Positions 15,779 to 24,090 of a DNA stretch of 38,307 nt are shown here, in pieces. Made by a program: the position numbers and the translations under genes. The first letter of the stretch is position 1. Each line of letters starts with the position of its first letter. Under the pieces are notes generated by a model. The model was not told the DNA's origin, did no database searches, and was given only the letters and a program-made list of their open reading frames with translations. The DNA is from Mucilaginibacter flavidus (GTDB taxonomy: Bacteria; Bacteroidota; Bacteroidia; Sphingobacteriales; Sphingobacteriaceae). Location of the stretch: contig NZ_JAMXOE010000035.1 of the NCBI RefSeq assembly GCF_024055575.1, forward strand, positions 1-38,307. The letters are read 5' to 3'.

Positions 15779-15919
15779 ATTGATATTGTTCACTCAAATA
15801 GCTTGCGTTTTGCCTCACCTAAATCCTCTCCAAAGGAGAGGACTTGAGCCACACTAAGCATTAGAACCCTCTCCTTTGGAGAGGGCAGGGTGAGGCGAAA
15901 AACCAATAAACCATAAATT
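15765..15919. repeat. MITE-like double-hairpin insertion flanked by a 17-bp direct repeat
   Basis: Outer arms GCCTCACCT (15812-15820) and AGGGTGAGGC (15887-15896) are inverted copies. Inside lie two hairpins: CCTCTCCAAAGGAGAGG (15825-15841) and CCCTCTCCTTTGGAGAGGG (15868-15885). CCAATAAACCATAAATT occurs at 15765-15781, overlapping the arsR stop, and again at 15903-15919. The direct repeat suggests duplication on insertion or by slippage. The element separates arsR from the VOC gene inside one operon, where the hairpins could lower read-through. Confidence 0.7.
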
Positions 15920-15961
15920 ATTAAATCAATATCTATTGTCTCACATTTAAAAACAACCATT

Positions 15962-16378
15962 ATGACCAAAGAACTGTGGATTAACTTACCGGTGAAAAAT
16001 CTTAAAAGCTCGATAGACTTTTTCACCAAAATAGGCTTCAAATTCAATACTAACAGCCCCGGCTATACCGAAAATATGGCACCGATGATAGTTGGCACTA
16101 AAAACATTGTGGTAATGCTGTTTGAAGAAAACTTTTTTGCAGCCACCAATTGCATGCCGCTGGCGGATACCAGCAAAGGCAGCGAAGTATTATTTTCTTT
16201 CGATGCCGAAACCCGAGAAGAAGTGGATGAAATGGCCAAAAACGTAGTAGAGGCAGGCGGCAAGATGTTCTCCGGCCCGTCGGAAGTTCAAGGCTGGATG
16301 TATGGCTGCGGATTTATTGACCCTAACGGCCACCGCTGGAATATGCTGTATATGGATATGAGTAAAATGAATGGTTAA
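15962..16378 (+). CDS. VOC-superfamily protein (operon with ArsR and SRPBCC)
   Basis: The 138-residue protein has the paired VOC modules: LWINLPVKNLKSSIDFFTKIGFKF and VVMLFEENFF, then LFSFDAETREEVDEMAKNVVEAGGKMF and CGFIDPNGHRWNMLYMD. The GFIDPNGHRWN ending is common to glyoxalase/bleomycin-resistance relatives annotated as extradiol dioxygenase-like. His/Glu metal ligands are only partly evident, so catalysis is uncertain. It lies 42 nt past the repeat element and 17 nt before the SRPBCC gene. It should share the ArsR-controlled transcript. Confidence 0.85.
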   Translation: MTKELWINLPVKNLKSSIDFFTKIGFKFNTNSPGYTENMAPMIVGTKNIVVMLFEENFFAATNCMPLADTSKGSEVLFSFDAETREEVDEMAKNVVEAGGKMFSGPSEVQGWMYGCGFIDPNGHRWNMLYMDMSKMNG

Positions 16379-16395
16379 CCTTTAATAATACTACA

Positions 16396-16890
16396 ATGGC
16401 AAGCAATAATAAAACCGCCATAAAAGCCGAACCAGGCAAACAGGAGTTATTTATAACCCGCGAATTTGAAGCGCCACGCGAAATGGTGTTCAAGGCGTTC
16501 ACCACACCCGAACTGATTGTTCAATGGCTTGGCCCACGCGAGTTGAAAATGAAACTGGATAAGTTCGAGCCGAAAAGCGGCGGCTCATACCGCTATGTAC
16601 ACATAGACCCGGCTGGCAACGAGTACGGTTTTCACGGCGTGGTGCACGAAGTACTGGCCCCGCAGCGTGTTATCCAGACTTTTGAATTTGAAGGCCTGCC
16701 CGAAACCGGCCATGTAACGCTGGAAACATCGCGGTTTGAAGAGTTACCCGGCAACCGTACACGGGTAACCATACAGTCGGTTTTCCAATCAGTTACTGAT
16801 AGGGATGGCATGCTACAGTCCGGCATGGAGCGCGGGGTAAACGATTCGCACGAAAGGCTGGACGAGCTGTTTGCGAAGGGAGAAATTTAA
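16396..16890 (+). CDS. SRPBCC (AHSA1-like) protein
   Basis: The 164 residues match the AHA1-C-like START/Bet v1 fold: LFITREFEAPREMVFKAFTTPELIVQWLGP, GGSYRYVHIDPAGNEYGFHG, RVIQTFEFEGLPETGH and a closing GMERGVNDSHERLDELF. The fold forms a hydrophobic cavity for small lipophilic ligands. Genes of this type sit beside ArsR repressors in many bacteria and probably respond to a ligand or stress; the substrate is unknown. It is the last gene of the ArsR unit, followed by an imperfect stem-loop at 16925-16963. Confidence 0.87.
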   Translation: MASNNKTAIKAEPGKQELFITREFEAPREMVFKAFTTPELIVQWLGPRELKMKLDKFEPKSGGSYRYVHIDPAGNEYGFHGVVHEVLAPQRVIQTFEFEGLPETGHVTLETSRFEELPGNRTRVTIQSVFQSVTDRDGMLQSGMERGVNDSHERLDELFAKGEI

Positions 16891-16924
16891 TAAAACGTTT
16901 TTTTAGTCTTAACACCGACGTCAG

Positions 16925-16963
16925 CAACAGCGGCAATAAATACTTAATATTGCGTCGCTGTTG
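16925..16963 (+). terminator. Imperfect stem-loop after the SRPBCC gene
   Basis: CAACAGCGGCAATA (16925-16938) pairs with TATTGCGTCGCTGTTG (16948-16963) with one 2-nt bulge and a short AT-rich loop. It lies 35 nt past the stop. The following bases are TTGTTGT rather than a clean T-run, so terminator function is tentative. Confidence 0.4.
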
Positions 16964-17057
16964 TTGTTGTTATGACAAGCAGTTGCAAAGGGTGATACCT
17001 GGCGATAAAAAACAATTGCTTCTTTGCTTTTTATAAGTTGTTTCATATCCGTGATCC

Positions 17058-17354
17058 ATGGCTATAGATTTTTATGACATACGAGATGCGAGCCGAAAAC
17101 ACCGGCTTTTCGGAATTGAGCAGAAAGATTTTGAGCTTATTTACGATGCCGTTGCTGAACTGCAAAGACGGACAGGGATTTTAATTGATCAGTACGGAAA
17201 GACCCGGCTTGGTGGTGCTCATCTTGAAATAGTAATTTCGGCTGTACAAAAAATTCTGAATGATACTCAAGATATTTCTATCAAAAAGAGGATAGAAGAG
17301 ATTTTATTAGCTTTATCAAGCTCGACTGACGGGTACTTAATATTGGGCGATTAA
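17058..17354 (+). CDS. Hypothetical 98-residue soluble protein
   Basis: The protein is predicted all-helical and soluble, with segments QKDFELIYDAVAELQRRTG, LGGAHLEIVISAVQKILND and KKRIEEILLALSSS. I recognise no family. A 23-nt gap to the next gene, a phosphodiesterase-like lipoprotein on the same strand, would permit co-transcription. Codon use looks ordinary. Confidence 0.6.
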   Translation: MAIDFYDIRDASRKHRLFGIEQKDFELIYDAVAELQRRTGILIDQYGKTRLGGAHLEIVISAVQKILNDTQDISIKKRIEEILLALSSSTDGYLILGD

Positions 17355-17376
17355 TAACTTAGGTGCGATAAGAAAA

Positions 17377-18156
17377 ATGCAGAATAATATAAAAACGTTA
17401 AAACTCATATTACTAATTGCAGTCGGTCTTGTTTCCTGCAACACCTCCACAAAAACCTACACCCCTGCCGACGCGCACTCCCATAACGACTACAAAAACA
17501 ACATCCCGTTTTACCGGGCGTATAATGCCGGTTTTGGCTCGATAGAAGCGGACGTATTTGCTGTAAACGCACAACTGATGGTTGCGCATAAAGAAGAGGA
17601 AATTGCACCGGCACGGTCGCTTAAATTCTTGTATATCGACCCGTTGGTTGAGAAGTTAAAAAAAGACACCGCGAGAAAACTGCGGCTGCTTATAGAAATT
17701 AAAAAAGACTACTCGATAACCCTGCCGTTGGTAATCAGCGAACTGAAGCCCCTTAGTCAATATTTTGATTATCCTGGTCACCCCGGAAGGCTTTCGATTG
17801 TAATGACAGGTAAAGTTCCACCGGGCGAAGTGATGCTCGCCTACCCCGCATGGATGAGCTTTGATGTTGATCATATGAGCGGGTTTACCCCGCAGCAATT
17901 CACCAAAATCGGCCTCATAAGCGTGCCGTTTCATAAGTACTCCAAGTGGAGCGGGGCCGGCGAATTGGTAAACGAAGATGTAGACCGTATAACCGGCCTT
18001 ATCGACAGCGCGCATGCTTTAGGTAAGAAGATACGTTTCTTCGCCATCCCAGACACCAGCACTTGCTGGAAAAAGTTGATTAAACTTCATGCCGATGTTA
18101 TAGGCACGGACCATATTAATGAACTGGCGGATTTTTTGAATAAGAAAGCGTATTGA
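17377..18156 (+). CDS. Lipoprotein of the GDPD/PI-PLC-like TIM-barrel group
   Basis: The 259-residue protein begins with a lipoprotein signal (LKLILLIAVGLVSC, Cys about 21). It then shows AHSHNDYKNNIPFYRAYNAG, FGSIEADVFAV and LMVAHKEEE. The HSHNDY...PF..A...GF.SIEADVF..N..L.VAH pattern belongs to phosphatidylinositol phospholipase C/glycerophosphodiesterase-like proteins of Bacteroidota. The first His and the E-x-D and His pairs occupy catalytic/metal positions. Lipid or glycerophosphodiester substrates are plausible; members are sometimes misannotated as alkaline phosphatase. It is anchored at the cell envelope. Confidence 0.75.
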   Translation: MQNNIKTLKLILLIAVGLVSCNTSTKTYTPADAHSHNDYKNNIPFYRAYNAGFGSIEADVFAVNAQLMVAHKEEEIAPARSLKFLYIDPLVEKLKKDTARKLRLLIEIKKDYSITLPLVISELKPLSQYFDYPGHPGRLSIVMTGKVPPGEVMLAYPAWMSFDVDHMSGFTPQQFTKIGLISVPFHKYSKWSGAGELVNEDVDRITGLIDSAHALGKKIRFFAIPDTSTCWKKLIKLHADVIGTDHINELADFLNKKAY

Positions 18157-18246
18157 TTTGAAAATTTGATGATTGGTTGATTTGAAGATGGTAGCCAATA
18201 GATTTCGCATTTTCAAATCACCACATTTTCAAATCTTCAAATTACC
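18155..18246. repeat. Inverted heptad-like array at convergent gene ends
   Basis: The left arm (18155-18190) is a chain of GATTTGA/AAATTTG-type units and the right arm (18208-18246) a chain of their reverse complements (TTTTCAAATC, CTTCAAAT). The two halves can fold into a long imperfect hairpin. It fills the gap between convergent genes, where it could terminate both. The architecture resembles the arrays at 34631-34738 and 36003-36128, with a different unit. Confidence 0.6.
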
Positions 18247-18253
18247 TGCCCTC

Positions 18254-20521
18254 TTATTTCCTGATAAAAATAAAATCCCCGCCCTCATCGCCGGCCTCCC
18301 GTATCTCACCAAACTGCGGCACCTGGCCGTTGGGACTATTGTTTATCACAGCCGCTTTAAAGCTGGCAAACAGTTGCTCTGATGGCAAAAACTTGTCCGT
18401 ATTTTCGGTTAGCCGTTTTACAAGGTATTGCATAAATACGCTTTTATCCGGTACCTCTTTCATGGCGCCGCTGGTCATTGCTTTACGGCTTGGTAGTTTG
18501 TACAATTCCTGCACATCCTTCGGTGCCATTTCAATGGCCCGGGTTTTAAATATACTACCCGAAAAACATGCATCACTAATCAATAAGGTGTGTTTTGATT
18601 TTATAGCGGTGATGTAATCTATAAGGTCGGCGTTTGATATCCATGTATCCCTGCGGGTGCGCACGGCGTCGGCAGGGTACCAATAGCCCTGTAAATGGGT
18701 TTCGTCGTAGTAGCCATGGCCGGCATAAAATATCAGCAGGTTATCTTCCGGCTTTACCTTTGCCGAGACATCATCAAGCGCCGCGAAAAATTGCGCACGG
18801 GTTGGATTTTTTAGCAGGGTGACGCTTTCATTATTAAAGGTATAATTACCGGTTAGCGCCTGCGAAAGGGTGGCAGCATCGCCCACCGGGCCTTCGAGGC
18901 TTGGTATTGACTGGTCCTGGTAATCCTGCACGCCTATCAACAAGGCATAAAACTTGCCTTGCGCTGCGGTTTGGGTTATGGCCGCCACAGTGCTGGCGGC
19001 AACGTTATTACGTGTTACCGAAAATCGTTGCTGCCCCTTATTCATATTATTATCGGTGGCTACAACCAGTAAGGGATTCTCGCCAATAGCCATCGGCACG
19101 TCTACGGTAAAGCTGCCTGTTTTATCAACTACAGCCTGTATACCGTTTACCACTACCGAAAATATGCCGCTTGGGTCCTTAGCTATCCCGGCAACGTGCA
19201 ACACATCGCTGCTCTGCACTACCTTGAGACCACGTGTTACTTCTGGCGAGGTAATAAAAATCTCGGGAGGAGTAATATCATTTTGTGCAGTAACTGTTGC
19301 TGCCGGCTTCGGTTTATCCAGGTAACCAAAAGTAATGTAATTAAAGCCGACATTTTGGTTAGCGCTCACCGACACGCCGAACTGGTGACCGGTAAATTCA
19401 ATTTCCGGGTGCGATGTAACCAGTTGGTCGTTAATGTAAAAATTTAGCTGTCCGTTTCTATGGGCAATGCCAAGCTTATTTTTCGACAGGTCGCCTTTTC
19501 TTATGGCATCAGATGCTGTCCAGGTCACAATGGTTTTAAAACCAGCTTTGTCAATCGAGCCGATGTAGTAATAACCGCCAGCGCCCATCCAAAACATATA
19601 ATTATGCTGCTCGTCGCAACCGAAAACAAGGCCATAGCCAAAATTTTGGGTGCCTGAATAATGTACCGCCTCGGTTTCCATTAAATAATCGCGACGCATA
19701 TCAACCTTTAAATCGGCCGAAGTAACCGATGCGTTGTAACCAGTTTTGGCGCGGCGCACCATTTTAAAATAACCGTCAGTTAACGCCGTGGTTAGTGAGT
19801 CTGTTGTGGGTAGTACCCATTGGTTATTGTCGTCGGCGTTAAAGTCAGTGTGGTAGGCAGTTTCCAATATACCTGCACTTATGGCCGGGGTATTTGCGGC
19901 TGCTTCATTGTCGCCGGAGGCCAGGTAAACCAGCTTAATATAGTCAAAAGCAGCAGTTTGCTGTTCCATTACCACAGGGCCAAAATGATTGCCGAAAGGT
20001 TGCAATGGCGGCAGTTCGGCCACCTGTACGCCGTTTATGTAAAACTTATTTCTATCCAGCAGCTTTTCTATGCGCAATTTATTCGATGCATTACCCTGCA
20101 ATATCGCGGGCGAGGTTGTCCAGTTAATTAAGGCCGACGTTTGGCCGCGGTCAAATTTGCCAACCTGGAAGCTGCCGGTGGCAGTAATGCAAAAGAAATA
20201 GGTATTCAGCGCGTCCTGTCCAAAAAAAGCCAGCCCGGCCGGGAAGTTGGTTCCTCCCGTCACGTGCGAAAAAGTTGTTTGTATGGCAAAATTCCGGTTG
20301 TAGTCAACCGGCACCAACTGCGCCACCACGGTTGACGAATGTTGTTTATGGGTAAGCAGGTATTTACCGCCCGCTATACGGGCATTGCTTACCTGGTCAT
20401 CGTAATCTCTCCATGACGATTCTCCATTGCTGAATGCATTGTAATAGATAAGGCTTTGGGCACTGGCAGTGCCGCAAAGCAATAACGCAAAAAGGTAAAT
20501 TGCTGTAAATATTCTTCTCAT
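18254..20521 (-). CDS. Secreted caspase-fold (C14) peptidase with two jelly-roll modules
   Basis: The 755-residue protein has a signal peptide (residues 1-22, ending CGTASAQ). Two related jelly-roll/LamG-like modules follow (about 23-200 and 215-400); both end in a NKxxFYIN(G/D).QV...F..HFG-type block. A bacterial Ig-like segment (about 415-505) follows, with SPEVTRGLKVV and GIAKDPSGIFSVVVNG. The C-terminal caspase domain starts at FYALLIGVQDYQD (about 522). The catalytic dyad is His602 in IFYAGHGYYD and Cys652 in LLISDACFSGS. The protein should act in the periplasm or outside the cell. It starts 1 nt after the stop of a secreted papain-like protease, so the two are almost surely co-translated. 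Confidence 0.88.
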   Translation of the reverse strand: MRRIFTAIYLFALLLCGTASAQSLIYYNAFSNGESSWRDYDDQVSNARIAGGKYLLTHKQHSSTVVAQLVPVDYNRNFAIQTTFSHVTGGTNFPAGLAFFGQDALNTYFFCITATGSFQVGKFDRGQTSALINWTTSPAILQGNASNKLRIEKLLDRNKFYINGVQVAELPPLQPFGNHFGPVVMEQQTAAFDYIKLVYLASGDNEAAANTPAISAGILETAYHTDFNADDNNQWVLPTTDSLTTALTDGYFKMVRRAKTGYNASVTSADLKVDMRRDYLMETEAVHYSGTQNFGYGLVFGCDEQHNYMFWMGAGGYYYIGSIDKAGFKTIVTWTASDAIRKGDLSKNKLGIAHRNGQLNFYINDQLVTSHPEIEFTGHQFGVSVSANQNVGFNYITFGYLDKPKPAATVTAQNDITPPEIFITSPEVTRGLKVVQSSDVLHVAGIAKDPSGIFSVVVNGIQAVVDKTGSFTVDVPMAIGENPLLVVATDNNMNKGQQRFSVTRNNVAASTVAAITQTAAQGKFYALLIGVQDYQDQSIPSLEGPVGDAATLSQALTGNYTFNNESVTLLKNPTRAQFFAALDDVSAKVKPEDNLLIFYAGHGYYDETHLQGYWYPADAVRTRRDTWISNADLIDYITAIKSKHTLLISDACFSGSIFKTRAIEMAPKDVQELYKLPSRKAMTSGAMKEVPDKSVFMQYLVKRLTENTDKFLPSEQLFASFKAAVINNSPNGQVPQFGEIREAGDEGGDFIFIRK

Positions 20522-20522
20522 A

Positions 20523-21950
20523 TCATTTGTGGTCTAGCTCCACCATCATCGCAACGATGTCTTTACCGTTGCTGTTGCCATCAAAGGCAATATTATCATT
20601 GCTGAACTTTATGTTTTTAGGGTCGACTATCCTGCTACTCAAAACGTTATACACCCGTTCATTAAATGTACCGGTTTTGGCACCTACCTGGGCAATTATG
20701 TCGTTTATGTTCAACTCCGTTTTACTGTATAAAACGGATAAAAAGTCTTTACCGGGCTGGTTATCAAACTGGATAAAATGATCTTCATCAGGAATGGCGA
20801 CATCGTTCTTTTTGTAGTTGAGTGCAGCACTAATCCCCTCTTCATAAGGGAAAATTTTGGTTACCTGGTTGGTAAGGTCCGAACTGATGGCGTATACATA
20901 CGCCGGCTGATTATTTGAAATATAAATCCTGAAATTTGTTCCCGACGTGTACGGGTTTGCGGTTTGATAAATGGTGAGCGGCTGAGGCGTTGTTTTAGCA
21001 GTAACGACTTTTAACCCGCGTGTGGATACCAGTAAGTTGGCAGGCATTTGCTCACCTGTTGACAGCGTAAGCTTTATCGACCCTGATAAATCCGGCGTGT
21101 CTGGTGCAGCATCGGGCAAATCAACAAACTCATAAGCGTATTGCACAAAGCTCGTAAAATCCGCGTACCGAATCCAGATGTAACCACTGTTACCCCAGGT
21201 CGTGCCCCAGCTATTTTGAATTTCAAATGCCCCACCGTACATGTTATCATCATAGCCAACCACACACATGGCATGACCACCCAAATTTGACGCCGGCCTT
21301 TCCTTTGGTATCCAATAGCGATGAGCGGTGTCAAAGGAGTCGGGGCATAACATTCCTATAACTACTGGTTTTTTTTCAGAAATGGATTTTTTTACGGCCT
21401 GTATTTTGATATTGGGCGAAGAGGTAACGTCAAAAAGGCGTGCGAAATCTTTTAACTTAGCATTCGACGCTACATTTATTTGAGTATTATCAACTGCAGG
21501 TACACACAGAACGGGTAAATCGTTATAATGGATACTGCCGGTAGTTTTCATAAGCTGGAAAGCTGTGCCCAGGTTTGAGCCTCCTACGCAAGCCCCATCG
21601 TTAGGGCGAAGCAGCCGGAACAGGAATGCAGCTGAATAAGCGTGTTTGGTAATACTATCTTTATTGGTCCAATTATATTTTATAGCGTCGACCATAGTGC
21701 GGCCGCAATAAGCGCTGGCCCATGCTGCACAGGTGCCGTAACTTTCCTGCGTTTTTGGGATGGGAGCGTATTGTTTGATAGATGCCTGCGCTGGCAACAC
21801 ATCGAGCGCGCGGGTAAGTTTTGCTTTTTTAGGTACTTGTTGGTAGCCGTTATCGTCAATATCCATCCCACGGGAGTGGACCTGACCCATAACGAATCCG
21901 CAATTCAATAAAAAAAATAAAGCAGGGAAGTAAAATTTGAGCTTATACAT
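20523..21950 (-). CDS. Secreted papain-like (C1) cysteine protease with DUF4384-like C-terminus
   Basis: The 475-residue protein has a signal peptide (1-22, FFLLNCGFVMGQ). The C1 fold shows QESYGTCAAWASAYCGRTM with Cys74, GGHAMCVVGYDDN with His226, and EIQNSWGTTWGNSGYIWI with Asn246. The Gln of the usual QGxCGSCW is replaced by an ES.GTCAAWA motif, still normal for bacterial C1A members. Residues about 340-465 match DUF4384 (VYAISSDLTNQVTKIFPYEE, DEDHFIQFDNQPG). There is no obvious inhibitory propeptide; about 40 residues precede the core. The stop TGA is 1 nt from the ATG of the caspase-fold gene. Both carry a TRGLKVV motif, so they may share a partner or an origin. Confidence 0.88.
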   Translation of the reverse strand: MYKLKFYFPALFFLLNCGFVMGQVHSRGMDIDDNGYQQVPKKAKLTRALDVLPAQASIKQYAPIPKTQESYGTCAAWASAYCGRTMVDAIKYNWTNKDSITKHAYSAAFLFRLLRPNDGACVGGSNLGTAFQLMKTTGSIHYNDLPVLCVPAVDNTQINVASNAKLKDFARLFDVTSSPNIKIQAVKKSISEKKPVVIGMLCPDSFDTAHRYWIPKERPASNLGGHAMCVVGYDDNMYGGAFEIQNSWGTTWGNSGYIWIRYADFTSFVQYAYEFVDLPDAAPDTPDLSGSIKLTLSTGEQMPANLLVSTRGLKVVTAKTTPQPLTIYQTANPYTSGTNFRIYISNNQPAYVYAISSDLTNQVTKIFPYEEGISAALNYKKNDVAIPDEDHFIQFDNQPGKDFLSVLYSKTELNINDIIAQVGAKTGTFNERVYNVLSSRIVDPKNIKFSNDNIAFDGNSNGKDIVAMMVELDHK

Positions 21951-22018
21951 GCAAATTAAATTACAGGTATAATTTAAAACTAATAATTGAATATTGCAAC
22001 TTATATTCAGCGAGTTAG

Positions 22019-24019
22019 CTATATATTTTCTTGTTCAACCCAATTGCCGTCCTCTTTGATGATCCCAATCAGTTCATCAAGCGCGTTGGCCGAATTGATG
22101 TTCTTCTTCACGGCTTCCTTGCCTCGGTATAGGGTGATTTTATCGGTGCCTGAACCCACGTAACCATAGTCGGCATCGGCCATTTCACCGGGGCCATTTA
22201 CGATGCAGCCCATAATGCCAATTTTCAGGCCTTTGAGGTGACTGGTACGGCTGCGGATCATCTGCGTGGTAATCATTAAATCGAACAGCGTGCGGCCACA
22301 ACTGGGGCACGAAATGTATTCTGTTTTTGAAATGCGCGAACGCGTGGCCTGCAATATGCCAAATGCTGTTGAGGTAATTATTTTTGTTTCGATACCCGGC
22401 GCAACAACCCATATGCCATCCCCAAAGCCGTCGACTAATAAAGCGCCAAGGTCGGTACCGGCGTAGAGTTGCAAGTTCTGAGTCTTTAGTTCGGGGCCTT
22501 CCGTCGGGAAGGAGTATTCGCGTTTTACAATCACCGGCACATCTAAACCCAATTCCTCCATTTTAAAGAAAAACGAACGCTGGTCTGTCATACCCAGTGC
22601 CGACTCGGTCTCCAGCACAAATACCAGCGACTGGTCGAACGGCAAAGCGCCGAACGCATCCGAGTCAATATCCGCAGGCTTAAGTTTTACCAGGTTTAAG
22701 GCTGATGACTTGTCGGCGTCCTGCACATATTCATCCAACGTAAACAATGGATGGCACATGGTTTTATCGGCCAGCTTAAGCCAGGTCTTATAATTGTAAA
22801 GCTGCTTTAAATTGCCCGGCAGGTTAAACGAGGGCAACTCATCAGCAAAATATACAAAATCAACCGATTGCTCGGCCATGTTATATTTATCCAGTAGCGG
22901 CGAGTACAGGTAGCCCGCATCACTTAATATCGCTGGATCTTTAAGGTTTTTGTTCGATAAATCAACCACTACCCTCGGTACCATGTGCCCGCCTATAAAA
23001 GCATTGGCCTCATAGGTATGGCGGCGTTTGTATTCGTATGGATTGTGCTGCAAGTCCTGAGTCTTAAGTCCTGAATCTTGAGTCGACTTTTGACTTTCGA
23101 CTAAAGGCTTACGACTCGAGTACCGTTCCACTAATGCAATAGCCACCGGGGCTTCTGCTTCGGGTTCTTCGGTGAGGGATACACGCACGGTATCGCCCAG
23201 TCCGTCTTCAAGCAATGTACCGATACCAACGGCTGATTTTATGCGACCGTCTTCGCCGTCGCCGGCTTCGGTTACGCCAAGGTGCAGCGGATAATTCATC
23301 CCTTCGGCAACCATGGTTTCAACCAGCAAGCGATAGGCCTGCACCATAACCTGTGGATTGCTCGATTTCATGGAGATTACCAAGCTGTAGTAATTCAGAT
23401 CTTCGCAAATGCGGATAAACTCCATTGCGCTTTCCACCATCCCTTGCGGGGTATCGCCATAGCGGCTCATGATCCGGTCGCTCAGCGAACCGTGGTTAGT
23501 GCCTATACGCATGGCCGTGCCATACTCTTTACAGATTTTTACCAACGGCGCAAACTTTTGATAGATGCGCGACAATTCGCCCTGGTACTGGGCGTCTGTA
23601 TAATCTATCTGGTCGAATTTCTTTTTATCAGCATAGTTGCCGGGGTTCACGCGCACTTTCTCAACTATACGGGCGGCAACTTCGGCGGCATTGGGGGTAA
23701 AATGGATATCGGCTACTAAAGGCACGGTGTAACCACGCATGCGCAGCTGCTTTTTTATTTCGGCCAGGTTTTGGGCTTCCTTTATGCTTGGGGCGGTAAT
23801 GCGCACATACTCGCAGCCAGCATCGACCATGCGGATGCTTTGCTCAACCGTACCCATGGTGTCCATGGTGTCGGTGGTCGTCATGCTTTGTATGCGGATG
23901 GGGTTATTGCCACCCATCGGCACATCGCCAATAGCAACCTCTCGGGTCACAAACCGCGAGTATTCAGTCAGCGAATTACAATAACGGCCATGCAACAGTT
24001 TTACAGCATCCATATCCAT
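22019..24019 (-). CDS. ispG: 4-hydroxy-3-methylbut-2-enyl diphosphate synthase, long form
   Basis: IspG (GcpE) converts MEcPP to HMBPP in the MEP isoprenoid pathway. At 666 residues it is the long three-domain form typical of Bacteroidota, plants and Chlamydiae. The TIM barrel is N-terminal (GDVPMGGNNPIRIQSMTTTDT, PLVADIHFTP, RVNPGNYADKK). The C-terminal [4Fe-4S] domain has Cys571, Cys574 (CPSCGRTLFDL), Cys605 and Glu612 (GCIVNGPGEMADADYGYVG). Two loops, residues about 302-323 and 510-516, are encoded by 7-nt-periodic repeat DNA and spell KTQDLQ and KTQNLQ. The start follows TATTTTTG by 4 nt; Met3 (24013) is an alternative. Confidence 0.95.
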   Translation of the reverse strand: MDMDAVKLLHGRYCNSLTEYSRFVTREVAIGDVPMGGNNPIRIQSMTTTDTMDTMGTVEQSIRMVDAGCEYVRITAPSIKEAQNLAEIKKQLRMRGYTVPLVADIHFTPNAAEVAARIVEKVRVNPGNYADKKKFDQIDYTDAQYQGELSRIYQKFAPLVKICKEYGTAMRIGTNHGSLSDRIMSRYGDTPQGMVESAMEFIRICEDLNYYSLVISMKSSNPQVMVQAYRLLVETMVAEGMNYPLHLGVTEAGDGEDGRIKSAVGIGTLLEDGLGDTVRVSLTEEPEAEAPVAIALVERYSSRKPLVESQKSTQDSGLKTQDLQHNPYEYKRRHTYEANAFIGGHMVPRVVVDLSNKNLKDPAILSDAGYLYSPLLDKYNMAEQSVDFVYFADELPSFNLPGNLKQLYNYKTWLKLADKTMCHPLFTLDEYVQDADKSSALNLVKLKPADIDSDAFGALPFDQSLVFVLETESALGMTDQRSFFFKMEELGLDVPVIVKREYSFPTEGPELKTQNLQLYAGTDLGALLVDGFGDGIWVVAPGIETKIITSTAFGILQATRSRISKTEYISCPSCGRTLFDLMITTQMIRSRTSHLKGLKIGIMGCIVNGPGEMADADYGYVGSGTDKITLYRGKEAVKKNINSANALDELIGIIKEDGNWVEQENI
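22473..22492. repeat. Heptad repeat unit inside ispG (second site)
   Basis: AAGTTCTGAGTCTTTAGTTC matches the start of the array at 23052 in 17 of 20 positions. On the coding strand it gives ELKTQNLQ in a loop between conserved IspG blocks. Confidence 0.6.
23052..23115. repeat. Heptad repeat array inside ispG (first site)
   Basis: On the coding strand the run reads as 7-nt units GACTCAA-GATTCAG-GACTTAA-GACTCAG-GACTT, preceded by AAAGTCG-AAAGTCA units. It encodes the segment ESQKSTQDSGLKTQDLQ, which separates conserved IspG parts and reads like an insertion. The frame is kept. Confidence 0.7.
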
Positions 24020-24023
24020 GGTG

Positions 24024-24031
24024 CAAAAATA
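24024..24031 (-). promoter_or_regulatory. -7 box directly before ispG
   Basis: On the minus strand TATTTTTG matches TAnnTTTG exactly and ends 4 nt before the ispG ATG. This implies a message with almost no leader. No clear -33 TTG. Confidence 0.55.
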
Positions 24032-24090
24032 CGAAATTGTTTATTTGTTGTAAGGTTGGAAAGTTGAAAGGGTGTAATGTTATTTCCGGT

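Noticed and set aside
18254..21950. Caspase/papain pair as an intracellular abortive-infection (gasdermin- or CBASS-type) system
   Set aside because: Both proteins carry export signals, and no nucleotide cyclase, gasdermin or sensor gene lies nearby.
22266..22566. Plus-strand frames inside ispG
   Set aside because: They lie opposite the [4Fe-4S] domain and nearby conserved blocks; no independent support.
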